A stretch of DNA of 7,452 bases from Pseudomonadota bacterium (GCA_028873275.1 JAGWLJ010000061.1:1-7452); one strand, 5' to 3'. Numbered from the stretch's first letter, positions 1-6,072 are shown. Notes: generated by a model not told the origin, from the letters alone. Numbers and translations are program-made.

Positions 1-1
1 C

Positions 2-1729
2 CCTCTCAAGGTTATCGCTAAGACCATCGATACAGTAGTGGGCAAGCCGATCCAGTGGGGCGTAAAAGCGGTATCGCGGCCTTTCGTTGGCGCGGCCAGG
101 GCGGAGCGCCTGGCGCACGATGCCGTTCACTTCCGGCCGAGCTATCACTTCCATGTGGATAATAAAAACATTCGCGGCAGAACGCTTGGCGCCGAGGTGG
201 CCGGCGTGACGACCGGGTTCTTCGGCATGGGCGTGGGCAACGCCATGGCGCAGGATGTGGTCAGTTGGTTTGATCCCAACGACAAGAAAGATTGGCTGGA
301 GAAGGGACATTTCAAGCCGGTTGAGGCGGTAAAATCATTCGGCCGCGCTTGGTGGAATTACATCACCTATCGCGGCGGCGAAGACTGGGCGGTGGCGGTT
401 CCCTACGTTTATTTTATGAAAGGCCTGACGCCCGTCATCAATAAGTTCAGTCCGGGCTGGAATCTCGCCGCTCATGCTAACGCCTATGGCTTCAAGGTAG
501 ATGATAAAGGGAAAGTGACCGGCAATTACGCCAAAGAAGCGACGGCCGATTTTTTTGCCCGGTTCACGGTTTATAACTGGTTTACGTTGATGTACCGGGA
601 ATTGTATCAATATGGTGCCAATATTTTTCACGGCAGGCCCTACGGCCTTTACGGCTCGCCGGATTCGCCGGAGCAAAGCACCATGCTCGGCACGGCATCG
701 GATATCGGCAAATGGGTGCTGCGGAGCACGATCAAGGGAACGCTGTTCATGTTGCCCGCCTCGCCGATTTTCGCCCTGATCCGCCCAACTCAGAATAAGG
801 ATACGGGGCATTTTATAAATTCTGAGTTGGGAAGGATGGTACATAAAAATAAAAAAGGATATTTCGAGCCCATTAAGGCTAATAGCAGAGATCCCGAAAA
901 AGCGGATAGAATGCGTGGAAGAGAGGAACTGCTTTGGTCTAAATACGATCCTCAGGGTACTTTGGGGAAAGAAAGTTTTCCTTTTGAGCGTAGAAATGCC
1001 GGGTTGGTACGAGAGATTCATCCGGGAAGATTTGAGAAACCTGAAGGAATTATCGCTAATCCAGACAGTGAATATCACCCGTTTAAAATGGGGCAAAGCC
1101 GTCTAGGCCAGGCCAGCGATTGGTTTAGCCGCAAACAGAATAAGGCAGTAAAATTCGTACAGCGGATTTTTCCAGATAAAGGAAAGGAATTTTTTGAGCG
1201 CTGCTTTTCTAAAACAGGGAATGATTTCCTTGATAAGACGGTCAAAGCGTCCGTCGCTTATACGCCTTATTTCATCGCCAAGGATATGGCGACGCGTTAT
1301 GTCGATAATGCGCGTACCGATATGGGTATAGAAACCATGATCGATGGAACGTTAGGACTGGACTGGACGAAATTCCGGGCGGGCGCGATGGATGTGTATT
1401 ATGCGCTTACCACGCAGCACCTGCCGGATCCTGCACGCGAGGCGGAAGCCGAACGCCGCGTAAAGCTGGGCAAGATGACGCTCGAAGAATTTACGCAGGG
1501 TGGCGGCAGCGATGAGATCAGACCACGCTGGAAGGAAACCGGCAACGGCCCGAGCTGGCAGGAACGCATGGTCAAAGGTAAAACGGTGGGAAGCGATGGC
1601 GCGTCACTAGACGATAAATACAAAGTCGCCAGAACGGATATTCAGCAAAAGCCGTCAGACTATCGGAATCAGGAAGAAATGCGAAAATTATTGAGAGAAT
1701 CGGCTCCGCCGACTAATTCAGTGCATTAG
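2..1729 (+). CDS. Hypothetical protein of unknown function, 5' end cut by the window
   Basis: I do not recognise this protein. The frame is open from base 2 to the TAG at 1727-1729 (575 codons), with no stop upstream of the first in-window GTG at 38. The true start therefore lies outside the window. The first half is rich in Gly, Tyr, Trp and Phe. It has two moderately hydrophobic stretches (about 185-262, with many Gly and Ala, and about 709-782), which could be membrane-associated or buried helices, but no clear run of transmembrane segments. The middle, about 790-1100, turns strongly charged (Lys, Arg, Glu) and AT-rich: 841-900 is about 33% GC against about 70% for 181-240. A perfect inverted repeat at 784-831 sits at that switch. 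The C-terminal part is hydrophilic, probably helical, and ends with a Pro/Ser tail. Codon use outside the AT-rich block is typical of a real gene. It converges on the gene at 1737-2084. Confidence 0.8.
   Translation, partial: PLKVIAKTIDTVVGKPIQWGVKAVSRPFVGAARAERLAHDAVHFRPSYHFHVDNKNIRGRTLGAEVAGVTTGFFGMGVGNAMAQDVVSWFDPNDKKDWLEKGHFKPVEAVKSFGRAWWNYITYRGGEDWAVAVPYVYFMKGLTPVINKFSPGWNLAAHANAYGFKVDDKGKVTGNYAKEATADFFARFTVYNWFTLMYRELYQYGANIFHGRPYGLYGSPDSPEQSTMLGTASDIGKWVLRSTIKGTLFMLPASPIFALIRPTQNKDTGHFINSELGRMVHKNKKGYFEPIKANSRDPEKADRMRGREELLWSKYDPQGTLGKESFPFERRNAGLVREIHPGRFEKPEGIIANPDSEYHPFKMGQSRLGQASDWFSRKQNKAVKFVQRIFPDKGKEFFERCFSKTGNDFLDKTVKASVAYTPYFIAKDMATRYVDNARTDMGIETMIDGTLGLDWTKFRAGAMDVYYALTTQHLPDPAREAEAERRVKLGKMTLEEFTQGGGSDEIRPRWKETGNGPSWQERMVKGKTVGSDGASLDDKYKVARTDIQQKPSDYRNQEEMRKLLRESAPPTNSVH
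784..831. repeat. Perfect 13-bp inverted repeat with 22-nt loop, inside a coding region
   Basis: The left arm CCCAACTCAGAAT (784-796) is exactly complementary to the right arm ATTCTGAGTTGGG (819-831), separated by 22 bases. It is translated in frame as part of the long hypothetical gene. The arms are far longer than expected by chance at this spacing. It marks the point where the gene changes from GC-rich to AT-rich. It could be a palindromic insertion element, a terminal inverted repeat, or an mRNA hairpin. No poly-T tract follows, so a terminator is unlikely. Confidence 0.85.
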
Positions 1730-1736
1730 TGGTAAG

Positions 1737-2084
1737 TTATGGCGCTCCAGAATCACTGGAGTAGCCTGGTCCTAAGCTCTCTCTCTTATAAAAGCCATTA
1801 TCCTCTGCCCAGCAGATCAGCCATCCCGATATTCTTTCCTGTTCACGCCAAAGCATAATATGCTGCACTTTATCTATTTTACCCTGTCTGAATAAAGTAT
1901 CGATTGTCTTTTTTCGTTCGACAACGCGTTCGAATAAGGACTTTAGTTCTGGTATCCCTTTTGTGCCTGAATCGTCCAAAGCATCAAATTCAGTTTCTGT
2001 GATGGTTGCGAGGCGAGTATCAAGTGGGTTTGCGCTGGTTGTTAAAGAGAGTTGTTTTATGAATTCGTCGGATGCACGCACCAT
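1737..2084 (-). CDS. Small hypothetical protein, 115 aa
   Basis: I do not recognise this protein. It starts at ATG 2084 and ends with TAA at 1737-1739. It is hydrophilic, with no signal peptide or membrane segment. Residues about 45-85 look like two amphipathic helices rich in Glu, Lys and Arg, followed by a Trp-containing stretch (ISGWLICWAEDNGF) and a short Gly/Ser tail. The gene is AT-rich (1861-1920 is about 35% GC), unlike the fumC-purK-purE operon beside it, which may indicate recent acquisition or an orphan gene. The leader shows no good Shine-Dalgarno sequence, but a possible extended -10 promoter lies just upstream, giving a very short leader. It is probably a real gene, since it fills the gap between two well-supported genes and its composition is not that of a shadow frame, but the evidence is moderate. 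Confidence 0.6.
   Translation of the reverse strand: MVRASDEFIKQLSLTTSANPLDTRLATITETEFDALDDSGTKGIPELKSLFERVVERKKTIDTLFRQGKIDKVQHIMLWREQERISGWLICWAEDNGFYKRESLGPGYSSDSGAP
1741..1766. terminator. Hairpin between convergent genes, possible weak terminator
   Basis: CTCCAG (1745-1750) pairs perfectly with CTGGAG (1756-1761) over a 5-nt loop. GGC (1741-1743) and GCC (1764-1766) can extend the stem past a small internal loop. It lies 11 bases after the stop codon of the rightward hypothetical gene and overlaps the last codons of the leftward gene. No U-run follows immediately on either strand, so intrinsic termination is only a possibility. The hairpin could also protect the 3' end of the mRNA. Confidence 0.35.
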
Positions 2085-2173
2085 AAGCCCATCATAAAAG
2101 TTTATATCAGTTTAATAAAGTGACTGAACCATATTACTGCTTATTGATAAAGCAAATAAAATTTTCGTATTTT
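2085..2173. other. AT-rich spacer between fumC end and the 115-aa gene
   Basis: This 89-bp gap lies downstream of fumC and upstream of the next leftward gene. Apart from the possible extended -10, I see only weak AT-rich stems: TGCTT with AAGCA, and TCAGT with ACTGA, read on the minus strand. No convincing intrinsic terminator for the purE-purK-fumC operon is visible, so read-through into the small gene or Rho-dependent ending is possible. Confidence 0.5.
2101..2109 (-). promoter_or_regulatory. Candidate extended -10 promoter for the 115-aa gene
   Basis: Read leftward, the sequence is TGATATAAA: an extended -10 (TGn) followed by TATAAA, five of six matches to TATAAT. No good -35 is seen at 16-18 bp. 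Transcription would begin near 2094, about ten bases before the ATG at 2084, so the mRNA leader would be very short. The region is AT-rich, so a chance match is possible. Confidence 0.35.
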
Positions 2174-3568
2174 TTAGTTGGGACCGAGCATGGTTTCCGG
2201 CTTAACCCATTGATCGAATTGCTCTCCTGTTAGCAGCCCCAGCGCTATGCCGGCGGCCTTGAGCGATGTGCCTTCCTTATGCGCCTTCTTGGCGATCTTG
2301 GCGGCGTTGTCGTACCCGATATGCGGATTAAGCGCCGTCACCAGCATCAGCGATTCCTGCATCAGCTTGTTTATACGGTCCTTATTGGCCTCGATACCCA
2401 CCACGCAGTTGTCAGTAAAGCTGATCGACGCATCGGCGATCAGCCGAATCGACTGCAGCACGTTATAAATGATCACCGGCTTGAATACGTTGAGCTCGAA
2501 ATGTCCCTGGCTTCCGGCGATGGAGACCGTCACGTGATTGCCCATCACCTGCGTGCACACCATGGTCATGGCCTCGCACTGCGTCGGGTTGACCTTGCCC
2601 GGCATGATGGAGGAACCCGGCTCATTCTCCGGCAGGCTGATTTCACCCAGGCCGCAGCGTGGCCCGCTACCCAGCAGGCGGATATCATTGGCAATTTTCA
2701 TCAGCGCCACGGCGGCGGTGTTCAGCCCGCCCGACAGCGCCACCAGCTGGTCATGCGTGGCAAGATAGGCGAATTTATTGGGTGCGGTTTCAAATGGCAG
2801 TCGGGTAATCTGTGCCACTTCCTTGGCAAAGGCCTCGGCAAAACCTTTCTTCGCATTCAGCCCAGTGCCAACCGCCGTGCCGCCCTGCGCCAGATAGCGA
2901 ATAGAATAGGCCAGCGCATCAGGAGCCAGCATTTTCAGAAGATAATCCATCTGCGCTACATAGCCGGAGAATTCCTGTCCCAGTGTCAGCGGAGTGGCAT
3001 CCTGCAGATGCGTGCGCCCGATTTTAATGATATCATTGAATTCTTTTGCTTTTTTGTCGAGCGCATCGCGCAGATGCCGCAGTGCCGGCAGCAGCCTTTG
3101 CGTATGCTCCATCAGCGCGGCGATGTGCATGGCGGTGGGGAAGGAATCATTGCTTGACTGCCCCATATTGACATGATCGTTGGGATGCACCGGCTTTTTG
3201 CTGCCTTTTTCGCCGCCAAGCAGCTCGATGGCGCGGTTGGAGATGACTTCGTTGACGTTCATGTTGGTCTGTGTGCCGCTGCCGGTCTGCCATACGACCA
3301 GCGGGAAATTACCGTCCAGCTTGCCGTCGATGACTTCATCCGCTGCCCTGACGATGGCTTCACCAATCTTTTTATCAAGCACGCCGAGTTGCATATTGAC
3401 GATGGCTGCCGAGCGCTTGAGCACACCGAAAGCAGTAATTAGCGGCTTAGGCATGGTTTCACCGCCGATTTTAAAATTCTGCAGGGAGCGCTGCGTCTGT
3501 GCGCCCCAATATTTATCGGCAGGCACCTCGATGGGGCCGAAGGAGTCGGATTCAGTGCGGATAGACAT
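2174..3568 (-). CDS. fumC: Class II fumarate hydratase (fumarase C)
   Basis: FumC catalyses the reversible hydration of fumarate to L-malate in the TCA cycle. It is a cytoplasmic, iron-independent homotetramer of the fumarase/aspartase superfamily. At 464 aa the protein is full length for the family. Visible motifs are the substrate-binding GSGTQTNMNVNEV (residues 96-108), HVNMGQSSNDSFPTA (132-146), GRTHLQDATP with the conserved His187 (184-193), and the SS-loop signature GSSIMPGKVN (318-327) with the catalytic serine region. These distinguish it from adenylosuccinate lyase (PurB) and argininosuccinate lyase of the same superfamily. The ATG at 3568 is three bases after the purK stop. Its Shine-Dalgarno GGTGA (3576-3580) overlaps the purK stop, so it is probably translationally coupled to purK. 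It is the last gene of the purE-purK-fumC operon, an uncommon partner for purEK. Confidence 0.97.
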   Translation of the reverse strand: MSIRTESDSFGPIEVPADKYWGAQTQRSLQNFKIGGETMPKPLITAFGVLKRSAAIVNMQLGVLDKKIGEAIVRAADEVIDGKLDGNFPLVVWQTGSGTQTNMNVNEVISNRAIELLGGEKGSKKPVHPNDHVNMGQSSNDSFPTAMHIAALMEHTQRLLPALRHLRDALDKKAKEFNDIIKIGRTHLQDATPLTLGQEFSGYVAQMDYLLKMLAPDALAYSIRYLAQGGTAVGTGLNAKKGFAEAFAKEVAQITRLPFETAPNKFAYLATHDQLVALSGGLNTAAVALMKIANDIRLLGSGPRCGLGEISLPENEPGSSIMPGKVNPTQCEAMTMVCTQVMGNHVTVSIAGSQGHFELNVFKPVIIYNVLQSIRLIADASISFTDNCVVGIEANKDRINKLMQESLMLVTALNPHIGYDNAAKIAKKAHKEGTSLKAAGIALGLLTGEQFDQWVKPETMLGPN

Positions 3569-3571
3569 AGG

Positions 3572-4678
3572 TCAGTCACCTAAAAAAGTTACATGCCCCA
3601 TTTTTCTGCCGGGCCTAGCTTCTTTCTTGCCATATACATGCAGCCTGGCATTGGGCATGGCAAGGTATTTCTGCCAGTCGTTGATGTCATCGCCGATCAG
3701 ATTCAGCATACGTGCATCGCACAGGCGCTCAGTTGATCCCAGCGGTAGGCCGCAGATAGCGCGAATGATTTGCTCGAACTGGGAATTGGCGCAGGCATCG
3801 ATCGTCCAGTGCCCGGAATTATGCGGCCGCGGGGCTAGTTCATTGACCAGGATCTCGTCCTTGTCGGTGACGAACATCTCCACTGCCACCAATCCAACCA
3901 ACCCGATTCCCTCGGCGATGGCCTCCGTCATGGCTTTGGCTTTCCGGGCCAGCGCCGGTGCGATAGGGGCGGGGGCGATAGTTTCGGAGAGGATGTGATG
4001 TTTGTGAATATTCTGCACGGCGTCGTAGCAGATAATGGTTCCCTTGGCATCGCGGGCGGCAATGAGGGAGATTTCCATGCGGAAAGGCACGAAGGATTCG
4101 AGGATGAAAGGAGCGCCATGGGTCCTGGATTGCCGGTCATGGGCGGAAAGGCCGGATTCTGCAATGACCCGGCTCATGACCTGGGGCTCATGACTCATGA
4201 CCTTCCACTGCCCCTTGCCATCATATCCCATGCGGGCGGTTTTGAGAATGGCGGGCAGGCCGAGTACCGCGGCGGCTTCTTTCAAATCCTCCAGAGAGGA
4301 AACGGGCCGGAAAGCGGCGGTGGGGATGCTCAATTTATTGACCGTCTGCTTCTCCAGTACGCGATGCTGACAGATGGCGAGTACAGCCGGATCGGGCCTG
4401 ACCGGGATGAATTTCGCCAAATGCTCCACCGGCGCATGCGGGATGTTCTCGAATTCATAGGTAACGACATCGACGCTTCTGGCGAAGACCTCAAGCGTGG
4501 ACAGATCCTCGTAGGCAGCGATGGTGGTGAACTTTGCCACTTCGCCGGCGGGAGCATCTTTTTCTGGGCAGTAAATATGCGCGTGATAGCCTAGCTCGGC
4601 AGCGGCGATGGCCAGCATGCGCCCCAGCTGCCCGCCGCCTAAAATACCTATGGTGGAGCCGGGAGGAATTAATGGCAT
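3572..4678 (-). CDS. purK: N5-carboxyaminoimidazole ribonucleotide synthase (PurK)
   Basis: PurK is an ATP-grasp enzyme that makes N5-CAIR from AIR, bicarbonate and ATP in de novo purine synthesis; its product is passed to PurE. The 368-aa protein has GILGGGQLGRM (residues 11-21), YEFENIP (74-80), the glycine-rich loop GYDGKGQ (151-157), the NELAPRPHNSGHWT metal/ATP motif (279-292) and the closing RPGRKMGHV (355-363). I choose ATG 4678: it gives the usual family N-terminus, has a good Shine-Dalgarno GGAAG at 4686-4690 with a 7-nt spacer, and overlaps the end of purE by 10 bp. An upstream in-frame ATG at 4720 would add 14 unconserved residues with no ribosome site. Residues about 159-190, between GKGQ and the LESFVPF strand, are longer than in relatives I recall (about 35 rather than about 22 residues between these motifs). 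Their DNA is full of repeats, but the frame is intact. Confidence 0.95.
   Translation of the reverse strand: MPLIPPGSTIGILGGGQLGRMLAIAAAELGYHAHIYCPEKDAPAGEVAKFTTIAAYEDLSTLEVFARSVDVVTYEFENIPHAPVEHLAKFIPVRPDPAVLAICQHRVLEKQTVNKLSIPTAAFRPVSSLEDLKEAAAVLGLPAILKTARMGYDGKGQWKVMSHEPQVMSRVIAESGLSAHDRQSRTHGAPFILESFVPFRMEISLIAARDAKGTIICYDAVQNIHKHHILSETIAPAPIAPALARKAKAMTEAIAEGIGLVGLVAVEMFVTDKDEILVNELAPRPHNSGHWTIDACANSQFEQIIRAICGLPLGSTERLCDARMLNLIGDDINDWQKYLAMPNARLHVYGKKEARPGRKMGHVTFLGD
4109..4204. repeat. Repeat-rich, palindromic in-frame segment inside purK
   Basis: On the plus strand GGGTC (4120-4124) pairs with GACCC (4166-4170), and ATTGC (4129-4133) pairs with GCAAT (4161-4165). CGG (4134-4136) can pair with CCG (4152-4154). 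Together they form one long imperfect hairpin. Beside it the direct repeat GGCTCATGAC occurs at 4171-4180 and 4185-4194, with a third CTCATGACC at 4194-4202. The segment encodes the non-conserved, seemingly lengthened stretch of PurK after the glycine-rich loop. It resembles the footprint of a small dispersed palindromic element of the kind known to insert in frame in Rickettsia genes. That identity is my inference. Confidence 0.6.
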
Positions 4679-5160
4679 GGAGGTGCTTCCGGCACGGAGG
4701 CCGTTTGCTTCTCTCTCCATGCAGCTAGCCGCTTGGCCAGCTTTGTATCCTCCAGCGCCAGGATTGCGGCGGCGAAAAGGGCGGCGTTGATGGCGCCGGC
4801 TTTGCCGATGGCGAGCGTACCTACCGGAATACCGGCCGGCATCTGGGCAATGGAGAGCAGGCTGTCGAGGCCTTTGAGCGTTTGGCTTTCCACCGGCACA
4901 CCGAGAACCGGTAATGTGGTCATCGAAGCAGCCATACCAGGCAGATGCGCGGCGCCCCCGGCACCGGCGATGATGATTTTAATACCGTTTTCCTGCGCGC
5001 TGCCGGCGAATTCATAGAGCCGTTTAGGGGTACGGTGCGCAGAGATGATGCGTTTATCGTAAGGGATTTTCAGTACCTCGAGCACATCGGCGGCGTGGCG
5101 CATGGTTTCCCAGTCAGACTGGCTTCCCATAATGATGGCGATGGCTGACGCGGTGGGCAT
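4669..5160 (-). CDS. purE: N5-carboxyaminoimidazole ribonucleotide mutase (PurE, class I)
   Basis: PurE converts N5-CAIR, made by PurK, into CAIR in de novo purine synthesis. It is a cytoplasmic homo-octamer. The 163-aa length is normal for class I. Motifs are MGSQSDW (residues 11-17), SAHRTP with the catalytic His42 (40-45), GAGGAAHLPGM (66-76), GVPVES (87-92) and GLDSLLSIAQMPAGIPVGT (97-115). The presence of an adjacent purK supports the mutase rather than the direct AIR carboxylase (class II) reaction. The start at ATG 5160 gives the usual short N-terminus, with GGGA at 5169-5172 as a modest ribosome site. The stop (4669-4671) overlaps the purK start. It is the first gene of the operon, with a likely promoter at 5189-5216. 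After the conserved core, residues about 150-163 form a short variable Pro-containing tail. Confidence 0.97.
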   Translation of the reverse strand: MPTASAIAIIMGSQSDWETMRHAADVLEVLKIPYDKRIISAHRTPKRLYEFAGSAQENGIKIIIAGAGGAAHLPGMAASMTTLPVLGVPVESQTLKGLDSLLSIAQMPAGIPVGTLAIGKAGAINAALFAAAILALEDTKLAKRLAAWREKQTASVPEAPPCH

Positions 5161-5188
5161 AGGCGGATTCCCGTCAAGTAAGCTGCGG

Positions 5189-5216
5189 ACTTTACAGAAG
5201 TTCTCTCAAATGTCAA
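5189..5216 (-). promoter_or_regulatory. Sigma70-type promoter for purE-purK-fumC
   Basis: Read leftward, a perfect -35 TTGACA (5211-5216) is followed after 16 bp by TAAAGT (5189-5194), four of six matches to TATAAT. Transcription would start near 5181-5183, leaving a leader of about 20 bases before the purE ATG at 5160. It is the best -35 match in the divergent region. No operator was recognised over it. Confidence 0.65.
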
Positions 5217-5230
5217 AAACTATCCGTCCT

Positions 5231-5286
5231 CATTTGCCGGCGGGCCGTATCCGGGAAAATGCTTTTATTTAAAAGCATTTAATGCT
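5231..5286. repeat. Three overlapping inverted repeats in the purE/GGDEF divergent region
   Basis: The central hairpin is perfect: AAATGCTTTT (5257-5266) pairs with AAAAGCATTT (5271-5280) over a 4-nt loop. Its left arm overlaps a second stem, CATTTgCCGG (5231-5240) with CCGGgaAAATG (5251-5261; capitals paired). Its right arm overlaps a third, AGCATT (5274-5279) with AATGCT (5281-5286). The three share arms, so they cannot all form at once. They lie upstream of the purE -35 and at or before the putative GGDEF -10. They could be operator half-sites (AATGCT in alternating orientation) or an alternative-folding leader. Confidence 0.7.
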
Positions 5287-5291
5287 ATACA
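5284..5291 (+). promoter_or_regulatory. Weak candidate extended -10 for the GGDEF gene
   Basis: TG at 5283-5284, one base, then TATACA at 5286-5291 make an extended -10 with four of six matches. The -35 region at 16-18 bp is only T-rich (TTTTAT-like). Transcription would start near 5298, about 28 bases before the ATG at 5326. It overlaps the third inverted repeat above. The assignment is tentative. Confidence 0.3.
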
Positions 5292-5325
5292 AAAAGCAAC
5301 TGACCGGTTAATAAAGTCGGCGACT

Positions 5326-6030
5326 ATGAAAGCAGATGCACTAAAGGAAAAGGCGCAGCCAGAAGCGGCAGAGAAGCCGCTTCGCGTATCGCCCAAAATG
5401 GCGGAGCGGCTTTCCATGCTGGGAATCCCCGAAGAGGAAATGACGCCGGCAGTGAGTCTGGCTGTGTCGGCGCTGATGGAAAAGCTCGACGACGTCAATC
5501 GCGATCTCTCCCGCACCAAGGAAAGCCTGGCAGAGCTGGAGCGCCTGGTCGATGTCGACTGCGTAGCGCCGATTCCCAATCGCCGCGCTTTCATGCGCCG
5601 CCTGGCCTGGGCGATCACCATGCATGAGCGTTACGGCCATCCTTCCACCATCCTCTATTTCGACCTCAACGATTTCAAACAGATCAACGACCAGTACGGC
5701 CATGCGGCTGGCGACCTGGCCATCCGCCATATCTCGCAGCTGCTGTCTTCGGCCATGCGCGAGTCGGACTTCCTGGCCCGCATCGGCGGCGACGAGTTCG
5801 CCGTCATCATGTATTATGCCGGCGAGGAAGCGGCCCGCAAGCGCGGCGCCAAGATCGCCGAGAAGCTGCAGAAAACGCCGTTCGTGTTCAACGGCAAGCA
5901 CCTGCACGTCACCGCCGCCTACGGCTATTATTCCATCAAAAGCGGCGATGATGCGGAGGCGGCGCTGGCCTCGGCCGACATGTCGATGTATGTCCACAAG
6001 CGCCGCGACAAGGCCACCCAGACGGCGTGA
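5326..6030 (+). CDS. GGDEF domain protein, probable diguanylate cyclase
   Basis: It probably makes cyclic di-GMP from two GTP. The 234-aa protein has no signal peptide or membrane segment, so it is cytoplasmic. Residues 1-40 are a variable N-terminus, about 42-77 form a helix likely to be a coiled coil used for dimerisation, and the GGDEF domain runs from about 78 to 228. The catalytic motif GGDEF (154-158) is intact, the metal/substrate region is FDLNDFKQINDQYGHAAGD (112-130), and ADMSMYVHKRRDKA (217-230) closes the domain. RESD (145-148), five residues before GGDEF, is a complete RxxD inhibitory I-site, so product inhibition is expected. No EAL, HD-GYP, PAS or receiver domain is fused, so the input must come through the N-terminal part or a partner. 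The N-terminal phrase VSPKMAERLSMLGIPEEEMTP resembles a small family I recall from alphaproteobacteria. The ATG at 5326 has no strong Shine-Dalgarno. Confidence 0.93.
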   Translation: MKADALKEKAQPEAAEKPLRVSPKMAERLSMLGIPEEEMTPAVSLAVSALMEKLDDVNRDLSRTKESLAELERLVDVDCVAPIPNRRAFMRRLAWAITMHERYGHPSTILYFDLNDFKQINDQYGHAAGDLAIRHISQLLSSAMRESDFLARIGGDEFAVIMYYAGEEAARKRGAKIAEKLQKTPFVFNGKHLHVTAAYGYYSIKSGDDAEAALASADMSMYVHKRRDKATQTA

Positions 6031-6043
6031 TTTTACGACGTGG

Positions 6044-6072
6044 TTGAAAACAGCAGCGAAGGCCGATATACA
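6044..6072 (+). promoter_or_regulatory. Sigma70-type promoter for the desaturase gene
   Basis: TTGAAA (6044-6049, five of six matches) and TATACA (6067-6072, four of six) are separated by exactly 17 bp. Transcription would start near 6079, about 24 bases before the ATG at 6103. It lies in the 72-bp gap after the GGDEF stop. The desaturase can therefore be transcribed on its own as well as by read-through. Confidence 0.55.

Noticed and set aside
38..40. GTG at 38 as the start of the long hypothetical gene
   Set aside because: The frame stays open to base 2 with sensible residues and there is no ribosome site before 38, so the real start is outside the window.
335..1096. 253-codon minus-strand open frame opposite the long hypothetical gene
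   Set aside because: The plus-strand frame is longer, runs through the window edge and has better amino acid composition. The reverse product looks like a shadow.
2279..3157. 292-codon open frame on the plus strand opposite fumC
   Set aside because: fumC is unmistakable on the other strand. This product is His/Gln/Arg-rich and resembles no protein family.
2174..3568. Possibility that the fumC-like gene is purB, given its purine operon
   Set aside because: GSGTQTNMNVNEV, GRTHLQDATP and GSSIMPGKVNPTQCE are fumarase signatures, not adenylosuccinate lyase ones.
3180..3998. 272-codon plus-strand open frame opposite the fumC start and purK end
   Set aside because: It spans two well-supported leftward genes antisense and has Ser/Cys/Pro-rich composition without motifs.
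4171..4202. Three CTCATGAC copies as a CRISPR or tandem-repeat array
   Set aside because: The copies are only 8-10 bp, unevenly spaced and lie within a coding frame, without repeat-spacer structure.
4679..4720. Upstream ATG at 4720 as the purK start
   Set aside because: It adds 14 residues not expected in PurK and lacks a ribosome site, while ATG 4678 has GGAAG seven bases upstream.
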